From Vibrio plantisponsor (GTDB lineage: Bacteria > Pseudomonadota > Gammaproteobacteria > Enterobacterales > Vibrionaceae), in contig NZ_JABEQC010000002.1 in the NCBI RefSeq assembly GCF_013041605.1, positions 124,001 to 188,000 of the forward strand: a stretch of DNA of 64,000 nt, given 5' to 3'. Position numbers and translations under genes: made by a program. Position 1 is the first letter of the stretch. The number at the start of each line of letters is the position of its first letter. This document shows, in pieces, positions 28,846 through 39,837 of the stretch. The notes under the pieces are model-generated. The model saw nothing but the letters and a program-made list of their open reading frames with translations, made no database searches and was not told the origin of the DNA.

Positions 28846-28914
28846 TCGTTTTATGCACATACTCTAGTCTAAAAGGAAGCCATATCGGCAAGATGATTTT
28901 GGAGTATGAACATA

Positions 28915-29916
28915 ATGAAAAAGATGAAGTCAGCACTCGCAGCTTTATTAATTGCGGGATCATTCAACGCCTCAGCAGCAGATCAAACAATCTTGAACTC
29001 TTCTTACGATATTGCTCGTGAGTTGTTTGCTTCATATAACCCGTTGTTTGCAGAGCACTGGAAAGAAAAAACAGGCAAAACGATTGAGATTAAGCAATCT
29101 CACGGCGGTTCATCTGCGCAAGCTCGTTCTATTCTGCAAGGTCTGTCTGCGGATGTGGTGACTTTTAACCAAGTTACAGACGTACAAGTACTGCACGACA
29201 AAGGCAAATTAATCCCTGCCAACTGGCAAGATTTGCTACCAAACGCAAGTTCACCTTATTACTCAACAACGGCATTCTTGGTGCGTAAAGGCAACCCTAA
29301 AAATGTACAGGATTGGGGTGATTTAGCACGTGAAGATGTATCATCTGTTTTCCCTAACCCGAAAACTTCAGGTAACGCACGTTACACATATCTTGCCGCT
29401 CTAGGCTACGCTCAGAAAGCGTTTGGTAAAGATAACGAAGCGAAACAAGATGAATTCCTGAAGCAATTTCTAGCAAACGTTGCGGTATTTGATACAGGCG
29501 GTCGTGGTGCAACAACTTCTTTCGTTGAGCGTCAGTTAGGCGACGTTCTTATCACGTTCGAATCAGAAGTAAACAACATCCGTAAACAGTACGGTGAAGA
29601 TAACTACGAAGTTGTAGTACCGAAAACGTCAATTCTTGCAGAGTTCCCTGTGGCAGTAGTTGAGCGTAATGCAAAACGTAACGGTACAACTGACGTAGCA
29701 ACTGAGTATCTTTCATACCTATACAGTGAAGATGCACAACGTATGTTGGCTGGCTTTAACTACCGTGTACACGATGAAACAGTAAAAGCAGAATTTGCTG
29801 ACCGTTTCCCTGAAGTAGAACTACTGACTGTTGAGCAGATCATCGGTGGTTGGGATCAAGCAATGAAAACCCAATTCGCTAATGGTGCTAAGTTAGATCA
29901 ATTACAACGTCGTTAA
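28915..29916 (+). CDS. cysP: Sulfate/thiosulfate-binding periplasmic protein
   Basis: A 333-residue solute-binding protein of an ABC importer. A signal peptide (about 1-22, [15 protein letters not shown], ending ASAA) is followed by [20 protein letters not shown]. The sulfate-binding segments [21 protein letters not shown] and [21 protein letters not shown] are intact. I take ATG 28915, ten bases after GGAG; ATG 28906 is also in frame but only one base from that signal. Sulfate (Sbp) and thiosulfate (CysP) binders cannot be separated here. It leads the cysPTWA unit. Confidence 0.92.
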   Translation: MKKMKSALAALLIAGSFNASAADQTILNSSYDIARELFASYNPLFAEHWKEKTGKTIEIKQSHGGSSAQARSILQGLSADVVTFNQVTDVQVLHDKGKLIPANWQDLLPNASSPYYSTTAFLVRKGNPKNVQDWGDLAREDVSSVFPNPKTSGNARYTYLAALGYAQKAFGKDNEAKQDEFLKQFLANVAVFDTGGRGATTSFVERQLGDVLITFESEVNNIRKQYGEDNYEVVVPKTSILAEFPVAVVERNAKRNGTTDVATEYLSYLYSEDAQRMLAGFNYRVHDETVKAEFADRFPEVELLTVEQIIGGWDQAMKTQFANGAKLDQLQRR

Positions 29917-29926
29917 TCGATAAAGG

Positions 29927-29962
29927 CCGTCTCTTCCTCTGCTAAGCAGGGCTGAGAGGCGG
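29927..29962 (+). other. Intercistronic hairpin between cysP and cysT
   Basis: The core is CTGC-TAA-GCAG (29939-29949), with flanking CTC/GAG and CCG/CGG pairing out to 29927 and 29962. No T run follows. Such a structure after a binding-protein gene often protects its mRNA and lowers the level of the membrane genes, which is inferred here. Confidence 0.5.
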
Positions 29963-29997
29963 TTATCTTCCTGTTTGATAAGTTAGATTGAGAGTTT

Positions 29998-30867
29998 ATG
30001 AGCGGATCTGTTGTGACATCTCGCCCGAAACATCATGGAGTACCTAAGAAAACCCGTGTTTTACCGGGATTTGCAATTAGCTTAGGTATCTCATTGTTGT
30101 TTGTTAGCTTGATTTTGTTGCTCCCAGCAACAGGTCTGGTAATGCAAACCAAGGGAATGTCTTTTAGTGAATATTGGCAGGTGATTGCTGACCCTCGCGT
30201 GGTAGCAAGTTACAAAGTGACCGTGATATCCGCATTTGTCGCATCACTGTTTAACGGTGCTTTTGGCCTATTACTGGCTTGGGTTCTGGTTCGCTACACC
30301 TTTCCGGGTAAACGAATTCTTGATGCACTAGTTGACCTGCCTTTTGCGCTGCCTACAGCGGTTGCAGGTATTACCCTTGCAACATTGTATTCAAGCCACG
30401 GTTGGATAGGCAGTGTACTGGAAAGCATAGGTTTGAAAGTGGCGTATACCCCTTTGGGCATTATTGTCGCTATGGCGTTTACCAGCATTCCTTTCGTTGT
30501 TCGTACGGTACAACCAGTGCTCGAAGAAATTTCCCGTGAGGAAGAAGAAGCGGGTATGACGCTTGGCGCTTCTGACAGCGCAGTATTCTGGCGTGTGATA
30601 ATGCCTTCGCTTTGGCCTGCTTTGTTGGTGGGCGTTGCTCTGTCATTCACTCGTAGTTTAGGCGAGTTTGGCGCGGTGATATTCATTGCGGGCAACATGC
30701 CTTATGTCAGTGAAATTACTTCTCTGATGATCTTTGTTCGCTTACAGGAATTTGATTTCCCTGCGGCGAGTGCGATTGCTTCAGTCGTCCTTCTTACCTC
30801 GTTGTCACTTCTGCTAGTGATTAACCTGTGGCAAGGCGCGTACTTACGCCGAATTCATGGTCGATAG
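29998..30867 (+). CDS. cysT: CysT, sulfate/thiosulfate ABC transporter permease
   Basis: A 289-residue inner-membrane permease with six helices. The CysT/ModB-type signature DLPFALPTAVAGITL near 112-126 and the EAA loop EEEEAGMTLGASDSAVFWRVIMPSLWPAL near 181-209, which contacts CysA, are present. It follows cysP and precedes cysW by 14 bases. Confidence 0.96.
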   Translation: MSGSVVTSRPKHHGVPKKTRVLPGFAISLGISLLFVSLILLLPATGLVMQTKGMSFSEYWQVIADPRVVASYKVTVISAFVASLFNGAFGLLLAWVLVRYTFPGKRILDALVDLPFALPTAVAGITLATLYSSHGWIGSVLESIGLKVAYTPLGIIVAMAFTSIPFVVRTVQPVLEEISREEEEAGMTLGASDSAVFWRVIMPSLWPALLVGVALSFTRSLGEFGAVIFIAGNMPYVSEITSLMIFVRLQEFDFPAASAIASVVLLTSLSLLLVINLWQGAYLRRIHGR

Positions 30868-30881
30868 GGAGTCTATTCGTT

Positions 30882-31760
30882 ATGTCTAGTCAAAGAGCAG
30901 CAAATCAAAGACCTTTACGAGTCGGTGAACAGCCTTGGGTTAAATGGAGTTTAATCTCTCTGGCGTTATTTTTTGTGGCAGTGTTGTTGTTGATTCCACT
31001 GCTAAGCATTTTCCAGCAAGCCTTTGCCAGTGGCCTAGAAACTTACATTACTAACCTTAGTGAGCCAGATACTTTACATGCAATCGGCTTAACCTTGGTG
31101 GTGGCGTTACTGACGGTGCCGATTAACTTAGTTTTTGGTGTGATGCTCGCGTGGTCTGTAACTCGTTTTGAATTTACAGGGCGTAAATTTCTTACGACGT
31201 TAATTGATATTCCATTCGCGGTATCGCCTGTTGTTGCAGGTCTGCTTTACCTGCTGCTTTATGGCAGCAGCGGTTGGCTCGGTGAATGGTTGTATGAACA
31301 CGATCTGCAAATCATGTTTGCTTGGCCGGGCATTGTACTTGTAACCGTGTTTGTGACCTGTCCGTTTGTTGCCAGAGAATTGATTCCTCTGATGCAACAA
31401 CAAGGTCGTAGCGATGAAGAAGCGGCGGTGATCCTTGGAGCCTCTTGGTGGCAACTGTTTCGTCGAGTCACACTGCCAAACATTAAGTGGGCATTGATTT
31501 ACGGTGTGATCCTAACTAATGCACGAGCTGTGGGTGAATTTGGGGCAGTGGCGGTTGTGTCAGGTAATATTCGTGGTGAAACCAACACATTACCTTTACA
31601 TGTACAGCTTCTTTATGAGGATTACCAATCAGAAGCGGCATTCGCGAGTGCGTCACTTTTGGCTTTTATCGCTTTATTAACTTTGATTTTGAAAGCCTTT
31701 GTTGAATGGCGACAAGAACGAAATCATGTCATTGAACAAGAGCAGCAAGGAACGTTATGA
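30882..31760 (+). CDS. cysW: CysW, sulfate/thiosulfate ABC transporter permease
   Basis: A 292-residue partner permease of CysT. Helices are preceded by a polar N-terminus ([19 protein letters not shown]). The EAA loop is [27 protein letters not shown] near 178-204. I start it at ATG 30882, 14 bases after the cysT stop; an in-frame codon inside cysT would give an unlikely longer form. It overlaps cysA by four bases (ATGA). Confidence 0.96.
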   Translation: MSSQRAANQRPLRVGEQPWVKWSLISLALFFVAVLLLIPLLSIFQQAFASGLETYITNLSEPDTLHAIGLTLVVALLTVPINLVFGVMLAWSVTRFEFTGRKFLTTLIDIPFAVSPVVAGLLYLLLYGSSGWLGEWLYEHDLQIMFAWPGIVLVTVFVTCPFVARELIPLMQQQGRSDEEAAVILGASWWQLFRRVTLPNIKWALIYGVILTNARAVGEFGAVAVVSGNIRGETNTLPLHVQLLYEDYQSEAAFASASLLAFIALLTLILKAFVEWRQERNHVIEQEQQGTL

Positions 31761-32887
31761 GTATTCGTTTAGACAATATTTCGAAGCATTTCGGAAAATT
31801 TCAGGCACTTTCGCCACTCTCCTTGCATATTGAAGATGGCGAAATGATTGGCTTACTTGGACCGTCAGGTTCAGGTAAAACAACGCTACTGCGTATTATT
31901 GCGGGTTTGGAAAGTGCCAATTCTGGAACGATTCATTTTCGCGATCGCGATGTGACTAACGTACATGTACGTGACCGCCGAGTCGGCTTTGTTTTCCAAA
32001 ACTATGCACTGTTCCGTCACATGACAGTGGCTGACAACGTGGCGTTTGGTTTACAGGTAATGGAACGTTCACAACGTCCTTCTCAAGCTGAAATCAATAA
32101 GCGAGTAAAGCAACTGCTGGAAATTGTGCAGCTTGGGCATTTAGCCGGTCGCTACCCTGAGCAGCTTTCTGGCGGGCAAAAGCAGCGTATTGCACTTGCG
32201 CGAGCGCTAGCAACCAAGCCAGAAGTACTTTTACTTGATGAACCTTTCGGTGCATTGGACGCAAAAGTACGTAAAGACTTGCGTCGCTGGTTACGCAGTC
32301 TGCACGATGAGCTGGGCTTTACCAGCGTATTCGTGACTCACGATCAGGATGAGGCGTTAGAGCTATCTGATCGCGTGGTGGTGATGAGTAATGGTCGTAT
32401 TGAGCAGGTAGATTCACCGGTTGAACTGTATGCACATCCGAATAGCCGTTTTGTGTTTGATTTCTTTGGTAACGTCAACCAGTTCAAAGCGAACTGGCAG
32501 CAAGAACAGTGGAAGAATGGCGAAGCGTTTGTTTTGCCACCATTTAATGAAGCAACACAGAAAAACGGTCAGCTTTACATACGTAGCCATGAGCTGAGCC
32601 TATCGACAAAAGAAAACAGCCAAGCATCATTGCCTTGTGAAGTGGTGTCTATCAACCCTGTTGGGGCTGAAGTGCGTGTTGAATTATCACCAATTGGTTG
32701 GCAAACCGATGAACTTTGGGAAGCGAAACTTTCTCACCGTTCTCTCAATGAGCAATCTTTAAAGCGTGGCGATCAGGTTTTCGCTTTGCCTCAAGTAGGG
32801 TACTTTTTTGCTGATGATTCCCATCAAGCACCGGAAGTAATACGCTGGCCGTTCTTGGCTCCGGGCAACTTAATGTTCGAGATTTAA
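31757..32887 (+). CDS. cysA: CysA, sulfate/thiosulfate ABC transporter ATPase
   Basis: A 376-residue ATP-binding subunit. Walker [15 protein letters not shown] is near 34-47, the Q loop is [12 protein letters not shown], the ABC signature is [15 protein letters not shown], and Walker B is [14 protein letters not shown]-terminal TOBE regulatory domain (about 240-376) is present as in other CysA proteins. It is the last gene of cysPTWA before a terminator. Confidence 0.97.
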   Translation: MSIRLDNISKHFGKFQALSPLSLHIEDGEMIGLLGPSGSGKTTLLRIIAGLESANSGTIHFRDRDVTNVHVRDRRVGFVFQNYALFRHMTVADNVAFGLQVMERSQRPSQAEINKRVKQLLEIVQLGHLAGRYPEQLSGGQKQRIALARALATKPEVLLLDEPFGALDAKVRKDLRRWLRSLHDELGFTSVFVTHDQDEALELSDRVVVMSNGRIEQVDSPVELYAHPNSRFVFDFFGNVNQFKANWQQEQWKNGEAFVLPPFNEATQKNGQLYIRSHELSLSTKENSQASLPCEVVSINPVGAEVRVELSPIGWQTDELWEAKLSHRSLNEQSLKRGDQVFALPQVGYFFADDSHQAPEVIRWPFLAPGNLMFEI

Positions 32888-32917
32888 TTGTTCTATATGT
32901 CTGAACAAACGCTAAAG

Positions 32918-32948
32918 ATAAGAGTGCCTGTTGGCACTCTTATTGTTT
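32918..32948 (+). terminator. Terminator after cysA
   Basis: A perfect 11-base stem, ATAAGAGTGCC (32918-32928), loop TGTT, GGCACTCTTAT (32933-32943), followed by TGTTT. Confidence 0.88.
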
Positions 32949-33015
32949 CTGCGGTTGGCAATTGGTTGACTATCAGTTAGCTTTATCTGATTGATAAAAG
33001 GTTAGGTGTTTTCTC

Positions 33016-33498
33016 ATGAATTCCGTAGAACAATTAAGCCAACAACTGGGCGAGTTATTACTTAAGCACAAACAGGTTTTAGTGACGGCTGAGTCTTGTA
33101 CCGGTGGTGGCGTCGCCAATGCAATTACTGAAATTGCAGGAAGTTCTGCATGGTTTGATCGGGCTTTTGTTACCTATAGCAATGAAGCAAAACAAGAAAT
33201 GATTGGCGTTGAAGGGCAAACACTCGCGGAGTTTGGCGCGGTATCTGAACCCGTTGTGATTCAAATGGTGCAAGGAGCTCTTAACAATTCCAATGCTACT
33301 ATCGGTGTTTCGATTAGCGGCATTGCTGGCCCTACGGGTGGAAGTGAAGAGAAACCAGTAGGGACAGTGTGCTTTGCTTGGGCAGATAAATCGGGCTGGC
33401 TTAAAGTAGAAACTCAACACTTTGCTGGCGATCGCAGTGCAGTTCGAACCCAAGCTGTGATCCATGCCTTAGAAACAATTAAGGAGCATTTGTCTTAA
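33016..33498 (+). CDS. pncC: PncC, nicotinamide-nucleotide amidase (CinA C-terminal domain)
   Basis: A 160-residue stand-alone CinA C-domain that turns NMN into nicotinate mononucleotide in the pyridine-nucleotide cycle. The core motifs VTAESCTGGGVANAITEIAGSSAWFD near 23-48 and GISGIAGPTGGSEEKPVGTVC near 99-119 are complete. It lies just before recA, as in many gammaproteobacteria. Confidence 0.95.
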   Translation: MNSVEQLSQQLGELLLKHKQVLVTAESCTGGGVANAITEIAGSSAWFDRAFVTYSNEAKQEMIGVEGQTLAEFGAVSEPVVIQMVQGALNNSNATIGVSISGIAGPTGGSEEKPVGTVCFAWADKSGWLKVETQHFAGDRSAVRTQAVIHALETIKEHLS

Positions 33499-33542
33499 GT
33501 CTCTGACTTTTCGGCAAGTGACAACTTTTTTCCATACAGGGG

Positions 33543-33570
33543 TGGACACTGTATGAATCAACAGTATAAT
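33543..33570 (+). promoter_or_regulatory. recA SOS promoter with LexA box
   Basis: TGGACA (33543-33548), then exactly 16 bases that form a LexA box CTGT-N8-ACAG (33549-33564), then a perfect TATAAT (33565-33570). The operator fills the promoter spacer, so LexA binding blocks RNA polymerase directly. Confidence 0.95.
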
Positions 33571-33655
33571 GAGCAGCATTCGACGTAATTAAGTCAAACC
33601 AATTTCCAGGGTCAACGAACCCTAACATCACGCAAGTGACAGTCTGGAGAAAGTA

Positions 33656-34705
33656 ATGGACGAGAACAAACAGAAGGCGCTAGCCGCAGCCCTAGGTCAA
33701 ATTGAGAAACAATTCGGTAAAGGTTCGATTATGCGCCTTGGTGACAACCGTACTATGGATGTAGAAACCATCTCTACGGGTTCACTTTCTTTGGATATCG
33801 CGTTAGGTGCTGGTGGCTTACCAATGGGTCGTATCGTAGAAATCTACGGTCCAGAATCTTCAGGTAAAACAACGCTGACTCTTGAACTGATTGCCGCTGC
33901 ACAACGTGTAGGTAAAACTTGTGCCTTCATCGATGCTGAGCACGCGCTAGACCCAATCTACGCTCGTAAGCTAGGCGTTAATATTGATGAGTTATTGGTT
34001 TCTCAGCCAGACACTGGTGAGCAAGCGCTTGAAATCTGTGATGCATTGGCTCGTTCTGGTGCGGTAGATGTTATGGTTGTCGACTCAGTTGCAGCACTAA
34101 CACCGAAAGCAGAAATTGAAGGTGAAATGGGCGATAGCCACATGGGTCTTCAAGCTCGTATGCTTTCTCAAGCGATGCGTAAGCTAACGGGTAACCTGAA
34201 GCAGTCAAACTGTATGTGTATCTTCATCAACCAAATTCGTATGAAGATTGGTGTGATGTTCGGTAACCCAGAAACAACAACGGGTGGTAACGCTCTTAAA
34301 TTCTACGCGTCTGTACGTCTAGATATTCGTCGTACCGGTTCTATCAAAGAAGGCGATGAAGTTGTCGGTAACGAAACACGTATCAAAGTGGTTAAGAACA
34401 AGATCGCTGCACCATTTAAACAAGCAGATACGCAAATTCTTTACGGCCAAGGCTTTAACCGTGAAGGTGAGCTGATTGACCTAGGTGTTAAACACAAGCT
34501 GGTTGAGAAGTCGGGTGCTTGGTATAGCTACAACGGTGACAAGATCGGTCAAGGTAAAGCTAACGCATGTAAATACCTACGTGAGAACCCAGAAGCAGCA
34601 GCAACAATTGACGCTAAACTTCGCGAGATGCTACTAAACCCTAGCTTAGAAGCACCTGTATCGGCTGATGTAGCTGAGCAGTCTATCGAAGAAGAAGAGT
34701 TTTAA
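33656..34705 (+). CDS. recA: RecA recombinase
   Basis: A 349-residue strand-exchange and LexA-coprotease protein. It shows an N-terminal polymerisation helix, Walker [11 protein letters not shown] near 67-76, Walker [16 protein letters not shown]-binding loops L1 ([12 protein letters not shown]) and L2 ([17 protein letters not shown]), and an acidic C-terminus (SIEEEEF). GGAGA lies eight bases before the ATG. It is followed by a terminator and recX, so recX probably comes from read-through. Confidence 0.99.
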   Translation: MDENKQKALAAALGQIEKQFGKGSIMRLGDNRTMDVETISTGSLSLDIALGAGGLPMGRIVEIYGPESSGKTTLTLELIAAAQRVGKTCAFIDAEHALDPIYARKLGVNIDELLVSQPDTGEQALEICDALARSGAVDVMVVDSVAALTPKAEIEGEMGDSHMGLQARMLSQAMRKLTGNLKQSNCMCIFINQIRMKIGVMFGNPETTTGGNALKFYASVRLDIRRTGSIKEGDEVVGNETRIKVVKNKIAAPFKQADTQILYGQGFNREGELIDLGVKHKLVEKSGAWYSYNGDKIGQGKANACKYLRENPEAAATIDAKLREMLLNPSLEAPVSADVAEQSIEEEEF

Positions 34706-34746
34706 TCACTACTGGTTTTTAACCGATACGGTGATAGTGGTTTCAG

Positions 34747-34772
34747 AGCCCTGCTGATTAGCGGGGCTTTTT
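34747..34772 (+). terminator. Terminator between recA and recX
   Basis: AGCCCTGC (34747-34754) pairs with GCGGGGCT (34761-34768) with one G-T pair, then TTTTTATT. recX begins 34 bases later, so read-through would set the low recX level, as known in E. coli. Confidence 0.85.
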
Positions 34773-34806
34773 ATTATTGAGATTTAGTTGTGAGCTTTGA
34801 GGTGAT

Positions 34807-35262
34807 ATGTATTCAAGCCCCAATAAAATGAGCTGTAAAGAACGCGCTTTGTATCTGCTGACAAGACGTGATCATGGCGAGTTTGAACTTTGGCAAAAGT
34901 TACTGTTGAAAGGCTTTGAAGAAGAGGAAGTTCAACAAGCTGTCATCTATTGTAAAGAGCAAGGTTACTTGGATGATCAACGTTTTGCTCGAAGCCAAGT
35001 TAGACAACATATTGCAAAAGGGCATGGTGAAAGGCGAATTCGTCAGGAACTGCAACAAAAACGTGTTGAAAATAATGCGGTTAATAGCGCATTAGAACAA
35101 GAAGAAGTCGATTGGTTTGAGTTAGCGAAGCAAACGGCAGAAAAGAAATTCAAATACGTTATGACTCAAGACCAAAAAGAGTACGCGAAGAGAGTAAGAT
35201 TCCTTCAGTACCGTGGCTTTAACTTCGACCAAATAAACTACGCTTTGAGTAGCGATGAATAA
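34807..35262 (+). CDS. recX: RecX, RecA inhibitor
   Basis: A 151-residue helical protein that caps RecA filaments. KERALYLLTRRDHGEFELWQKL near the N-terminus, YLDDQRFARSQVRQH near 56-70 and GHGERRIRQELQQKRV are family segments. ATG 34807 is used; ATG 34834 (nine codons in) is possible and would begin right at the conserved core. Confidence 0.95.
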   Translation: MYSSPNKMSCKERALYLLTRRDHGEFELWQKLLLKGFEEEEVQQAVIYCKEQGYLDDQRFARSQVRQHIAKGHGERRIRQELQQKRVENNAVNSALEQEEVDWFELAKQTAEKKFKYVMTQDQKEYAKRVRFLQYRGFNFDQINYALSSDE

Positions 35263-35451
35263 GGTGGTCACTGAGAACTAATTGTTCTACCGCTTGCTGT
35301 CACTCGTCTCAATTCTATTCGTCATTTAACTTCATGACATTCCGCTAAATTTCAATTCTTGTTCGTCTTTTCTTTAAGAAAACTAGGCGAACTCTTATCC
35401 ATGCTTTACAATAGCGCAAAATTCTAACTTGAGTATTTCAGGAAGAGCTGC

Positions 35452-38034
35452 ATGTACATGAGCACGGATGAGGTTCGCCGCGCGTTCCTCTCATTCTTTG
35501 AAAGTAAAGGCCACCAAATCGTCGAAAGTTCGTCTTTGGTGCCTGCTAACGATCCTACCTTGCTGTTCACTAACGCAGGGATGAACCAGTTTAAAGATTG
35601 TTTCCTAGGTTTAGAGAAACGAGCATACACTCGCGCCACAACAGCTCAACGCTGTGTTCGTGCTGGTGGTAAACACAATGACTTGGAGAACGTGGGTTTC
35701 ACTGCACGTCACCACACATTCTTTGAAATGTTGGGTAACTTCAGCTTTGGTGATTACTTCAAAGAAGATGCCATCAAATTCGCATGGGAATTTCTGACTG
35801 AAGTTCTGCAACTACCAAAAGATCGCCTGCTAGTAACGGTTTACCAAACTGACGATGAAGCATTCGATATCTGGAACAAACAAGTTGGTATTCCTGCTGA
35901 TCGCATTATTCGCATTGGCGACAAGCCAGGCGGTAAAGCGTATGAATCAGATAACTTCTGGCAGATGGGCGATACTGGTCCATGTGGTCCATGTACAGAA
36001 ATTTTCTACGATCACGGTGATCATATCTGGGGCGGTCCTCCGGGCTCTCCAGAAGAAGACGGTGACCGATTCATCGAGATTTGGAACAACGTATTTATGC
36101 AGTTCAACCGTCATGCTGATGGCACGATGGAACCACTACCTAAGCCATCTGTGGACACGGGTATGGGTATTGAGCGTATCTCTGCAATTATGCAAAACGT
36201 ACACTCAAACTACGAAATCGATGTATTCCAAACACTAATTAAAGCAGCCGCTGAAGTGACAGGTCATGAAGATCTTTCTAACCAGTCATTGCGCGTTGTT
36301 GCGGACCATATCCGTTCATGTGCATTCTTAATCGTAGATGGCGTTATGCCTTCTAACGAAGGCCGTGGTTATGTACTGCGTCGTATCATTCGTCGTGCAG
36401 TTCGTCATGGTAACAAACTGGGTGCTCAAGGCTCTTTCTTCTACAAACTTGTTTCTGTACTGGCTGATGTTATGGGTACAGCAGGTGAAGAGCTTAAGAA
36501 GCAACAAGCTGTGGTTGAGAAAGTACTTCGTATTGAAGAAGAAAACTTCAGCCGCACACTAGATCGCGGTATGGCAATTCTAAATGAAGCACTGGATAAC
36601 CTAGAAGGCAATGAGCTTGACGGTGAAACAGTATTCAAACTGTATGACACTTACGGTTTCCCTGCTGACTTAACTAACGACGTTGCTCGTGAACGTAACT
36701 TCACAATCGACGAAGCTGGCTTTGAAGCGGCAATGGAAGAACAACGCCAGCGTGCTCGCGAAGCGGGTCAATTCGGCACTGATTACAACACGCTAATCAA
36801 AGTTGATGGTAGCACTGAGTTCTGTGGTTATAGCGCGACAGAAGGTCAAGGCACTATCACTGCTATGTTCGTTGAAGGCAACGAAGTTGATTCATTGTCT
36901 GCGGGTGACAAAGCGATTGTTGTACTAGACGAAACACCTTTCTATGCAGAATCTGGTGGTCAGTGTGGAGATGCTGGTGTTCTAAAACTTGAATCAGGTT
37001 TGTTCAAAGTCGAAGACACTCAGAAACTAGGCAATGCTTTTGCTCATCACGGTGTGCTTGTTGAAGGTGTATTTGCTAAAGGCGATAAAGTTACTGCGGT
37101 TGTCGATGCTAAACGTCGTCAAGCAACGTCTCTTAACCACTCAGCGACTCACCTGTTACACGCAGCACTACGTCAAGTATTGGGTGAACACGTAACGCAG
37201 AAAGGTTCTTTAGTGAAACCTGAAGGCCTGCGTTTTGACTTCTCTCACCTTGAAGCGGTAACTGCTCAAGAGCTGAAAGAAGTAGAGCGTTTGGTTAACG
37301 AACAAGTTCGTCGTAACCACGTGATTGAAACGAACATCATGGACATCGAATCAGCGAAGAAGAAAGGTGCAATGGCACTGTTCGGTGAGAAATACGATGA
37401 CCAAGTTCGTGTGCTTTCAATGGGTGAATTCTCAACTGAGTTGTGTGGTGGTATTCACGCATCAAATACGGGTGATATCGGTCTGTTCAAGATCACATCT
37501 GAAAGTGGTATCGCAGCTGGTATCCGTCGTATTGAAGCGGTTACTGGTGAATCAGCACTAGATGTTATCGATGCTCAAACACGCAAGTATGAAGAGAAGC
37601 TTGTTGAAGCGGCTAACAAAGCGAAAGCGTTAGAGAAAGAAATCCAGAAGCTGAAAGATAAAATGGCAGCGGCTGAAAGTGCCAACATCATGGGCAAAGC
37701 TCAAGTGATCAACGGCACTAAAGTTCTTATCGCTGGTCTTGAAGGCGCAGACAGTAAGAATCTAAGAACCATGGTTGATGATATTAAGAATCAACTTGGT
37801 AGTGGTGTTGTTCTACTGGCCAATGTGGCGGACGATAAAGTCGGCCTTATTGCTGGTGTAACTAACGACCTGACTGGCAAAGTTAAAGCAGGTGATTTAG
37901 TTAAAATGGTTGCAGAACAAGTTGGCGGTAAGGGCGGCGGTCGCCCTGATATGGCTCAGGCAGGTGGTACCGATGTATCAGCTTTACCTGCGGCTATGCA
38001 AACTGTTCAGCCTTGGCTAGAAGAACGCTTATAA
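35452..38034 (+). CDS. alaS: AlaS, alanyl-tRNA synthetase
   Basis: An 860-residue class II synthetase. The N-terminal catalytic domain has [16 protein letters not shown] and [16 protein letters not shown]. The editing domain has [12 protein letters not shown] near 563-574 and the zinc Cys665 in [14 protein letters not shown] coiled coil and a C-terminal oligomerisation domain with [15 protein letters not shown] follow. The first two codons (MYM) give two possible starts, 35452 and 35458. No terminator precedes it after recX, but a separate promoter is likely in the 189-base gap. Confidence 0.98.
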   Translation: MYMSTDEVRRAFLSFFESKGHQIVESSSLVPANDPTLLFTNAGMNQFKDCFLGLEKRAYTRATTAQRCVRAGGKHNDLENVGFTARHHTFFEMLGNFSFGDYFKEDAIKFAWEFLTEVLQLPKDRLLVTVYQTDDEAFDIWNKQVGIPADRIIRIGDKPGGKAYESDNFWQMGDTGPCGPCTEIFYDHGDHIWGGPPGSPEEDGDRFIEIWNNVFMQFNRHADGTMEPLPKPSVDTGMGIERISAIMQNVHSNYEIDVFQTLIKAAAEVTGHEDLSNQSLRVVADHIRSCAFLIVDGVMPSNEGRGYVLRRIIRRAVRHGNKLGAQGSFFYKLVSVLADVMGTAGEELKKQQAVVEKVLRIEEENFSRTLDRGMAILNEALDNLEGNELDGETVFKLYDTYGFPADLTNDVARERNFTIDEAGFEAAMEEQRQRAREAGQFGTDYNTLIKVDGSTEFCGYSATEGQGTITAMFVEGNEVDSLSAGDKAIVVLDETPFYAESGGQCGDAGVLKLESGLFKVEDTQKLGNAFAHHGVLVEGVFAKGDKVTAVVDAKRRQATSLNHSATHLLHAALRQVLGEHVTQKGSLVKPEGLRFDFSHLEAVTAQELKEVERLVNEQVRRNHVIETNIMDIESAKKKGAMALFGEKYDDQVRVLSMGEFSTELCGGIHASNTGDIGLFKITSESGIAAGIRRIEAVTGESALDVIDAQTRKYEEKLVEAANKAKALEKEIQKLKDKMAAAESANIMGKAQVINGTKVLIAGLEGADSKNLRTMVDDIKNQLGSGVVLLANVADDKVGLIAGVTNDLTGKVKAGDLVKMVAEQVGGKGGGRPDMAQAGGTDVSALPAAMQTVQPWLEERL

Positions 38035-38044
38035 ATTAATTAGC

Positions 38045-38072
38045 TACGTCAGTTTCATCTTAAACTGGCGTA
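38045..38072 (+). terminator. Probable terminator after alaS
   Basis: An 11-base stem with one G-T pair: TACGTCAGTTT (38045-38055), loop CATCTT, AAACTGGCGTA (38062-38072). The downstream T tract (CGTTTAATT) is weak. Confidence 0.5.
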
Positions 38073-38223
38073 CGTTTAATTCCATTGACCAAGTGGTTTA
38101 ATTGGGTGGAGTTTTCCGCTCAGTTATCTGCTTGGTTTTGTTTTTGTTATTACTAAACGAATTTATCGGTTGGATAAACGAGTTGGTGCGTATGAGACTT
38201 CGGTCTTGGGAAGGTGAATACTG

Positions 38224-39411
38224 GTGAAAAAGTCCCTTATCGTGCAAAAGTTTGGCGGAACTTCTATGGGTTCAATTGAAACAATCCATATTGTAGCTGA
38301 ACACATCATAAAGGCGAAAAATGATGGTAATCAAGTTGTTGTAGTTGTATCTGCAATGGCGGGTGAAACGAATCGATTAGTGGCATTAGCCCAACAAATC
38401 GATAGCGTACCAACTGCAAGAGAACTTGATGTTTTGCTCTCTGCTGGTGAACAAGTGTCTATGGCACTGTTAGCAATGACTTTAAATAAATTAGGTTTTG
38501 CTGCCCGTTCACTAACCGGAGCTCAAGCGAACATAGTGACAGATAACCTGCACAATGACGCGACGATTAAGTACATTGATACACGAACGATTAACGAGCT
38601 ACTAGAACAAGATCAAATCGTGATAGTAGCTGGTTTTCAAGGTGTTAATGACAATGGGGACATCACCACGTTAGGGCGCGGTGGCTCAGATACAAGTGCT
38701 GTGACACTTGCCGGAGCTCTCAAGGCTGACGAATGCCAAATCTTTACTGATGTAGATGGTGTGTACTCTTGTGATCCAAGAGTAGTACCTAATGCTCAAA
38801 AACTAGATGTTGTAGATTTCCCATCTATGGAAGAAATGGCTCGTAAAGGTGCAAAAGTTTTACATTTACCATGTGTTCAATACGCATGGGATAATGCGGT
38901 TCCACTTCGTGTCTTGTCTACTTTCGATGTTAATGAAGGTAGTCTGATTAAAGGGGAACAGGGAACCAAACCTGTCTGTGGTATCGCCATTCAAAGAGAT
39001 ATGGCTTTAATTACCATTGAACATGAAGCGCTTTCAAGCCTGCAGAAACATTGCCAAATGTTAGGTATTGAGGTGTGGAGTGTGATCGAGGATACAGATT
39101 GGGCAGGAGTGGTCATAAAACTTGATGCTTGTGCTAAGTTGAAGCTGGTGTTCAGTGACAAAATCCGTAATAGTGAGCATGTGAGTTTATTGACCACAGT
39201 AGGTTTACAAGCCCCGAGCTTCGTTGACCGTTCTTTTGCATTACTGGCTGAACACGACATAAATATTCATTATGTTTCAACGACTTCACAATCATTCATG
39301 CTTATGTTAAGTCCAGAAAGTGTTAATTCAGCAGCTAATATTTTGCATGAGGCTTTTATAACTTCTGACGAACTATTAGATTTTCAACCTAGGCAAGTAT
39401 CTTTAGGTTAA
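38224..39411 (+). CDS. lysC: Aspartate kinase (aspartokinase)
   Basis: A 395-residue monofunctional aspartokinase, first enzyme of the Lys/Met/Thr/diaminopimelate pathway. KFGGTSMGSIE near 9-19, the VSAMAGETNRLV loop, and GRGGSDTSAVTLAGAL followed by CQIFTDVDGVYSCDPRVV form the kinase core. Two ACT repeats (about 260-395) should bind a feedback amino acid. It starts with GTG at 38224 behind GGAAGG. A small TTCG-capped hairpin (38195-38206) sits just upstream of that signal. Confidence 0.93.
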   Translation: MKKSLIVQKFGGTSMGSIETIHIVAEHIIKAKNDGNQVVVVVSAMAGETNRLVALAQQIDSVPTARELDVLLSAGEQVSMALLAMTLNKLGFAARSLTGAQANIVTDNLHNDATIKYIDTRTINELLEQDQIVIVAGFQGVNDNGDITTLGRGGSDTSAVTLAGALKADECQIFTDVDGVYSCDPRVVPNAQKLDVVDFPSMEEMARKGAKVLHLPCVQYAWDNAVPLRVLSTFDVNEGSLIKGEQGTKPVCGIAIQRDMALITIEHEALSSLQKHCQMLGIEVWSVIEDTDWAGVVIKLDACAKLKLVFSDKIRNSEHVSLLTTVGLQAPSFVDRSFALLAEHDINIHYVSTTSQSFMLMLSPESVNSAANILHEAFITSDELLDFQPRQVSLG

Positions 39412-39501
39412 TAAACTGTCGACAGAGTTTACCAAAATATAACTTCTGTTGGATAATTGTGTAACTGCAAGATAATTCAGAGATTACTCAAGGAGCAAAG
39501 A

Positions 39502-39699
39502 ATGCTAATTTTGACTCGTCGTGTTGGCGAAACTCTAATGATCGGTGATGAAGTCACTGTTACTGTTTTAGGCGTAAAAGGTAACCAAGTACGTATTGGT
39601 GTAAATGCGCCGAAAGAAGTATCTGTTCACCGTGAAGAAATTTACATGCGCATTCAAGCTGAAAAGGGCAATGGTAACGTTGCAACTGGCAACTACTAA
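39502..39699 (+). CDS. csrA: CsrA, global mRNA-binding regulator
   Basis: A 65-residue dimeric protein that binds GGA motifs in mRNA leaders and controls carbon storage, motility and virulence genes. [23 protein letters not shown] and [16 protein letters not shown] are conserved, including Arg44 of the RNA-binding surface. Start at ATG 39502 behind AAGGAGC. The frame is open further upstream, but the family starts here. It follows the aspartokinase gene and precedes tRNA genes, as in other Vibrio. Confidence 0.98.
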   Translation: MLILTRRVGETLMIGDEVTVTVLGVKGNQVRIGVNAPKEVSVHREEIYMRIQAEKGNGNVATGNY

Positions 39700-39710
39700 T
39701 TTTCAAAAGA

Positions 39711-39736
39711 GCTGGCTTATTCGCCAGCCTTTTTTG
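39711..39736 (+). terminator. Terminator after csrA
   Basis: GCTGGC (39711-39716), loop TTATTC, GCCAGC (39723-39728), then a long T run. Confidence 0.88.
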
Positions 39737-39837
39737 TTTTTAAGAGATGCTTTTTTTAATAAAAGTGTAATTTCATAGCGCTTTGATTAAATAGGCAACG
39801 ATTGACTTGGTTTTTGCTATTTTTGCCAAGAAAATGT

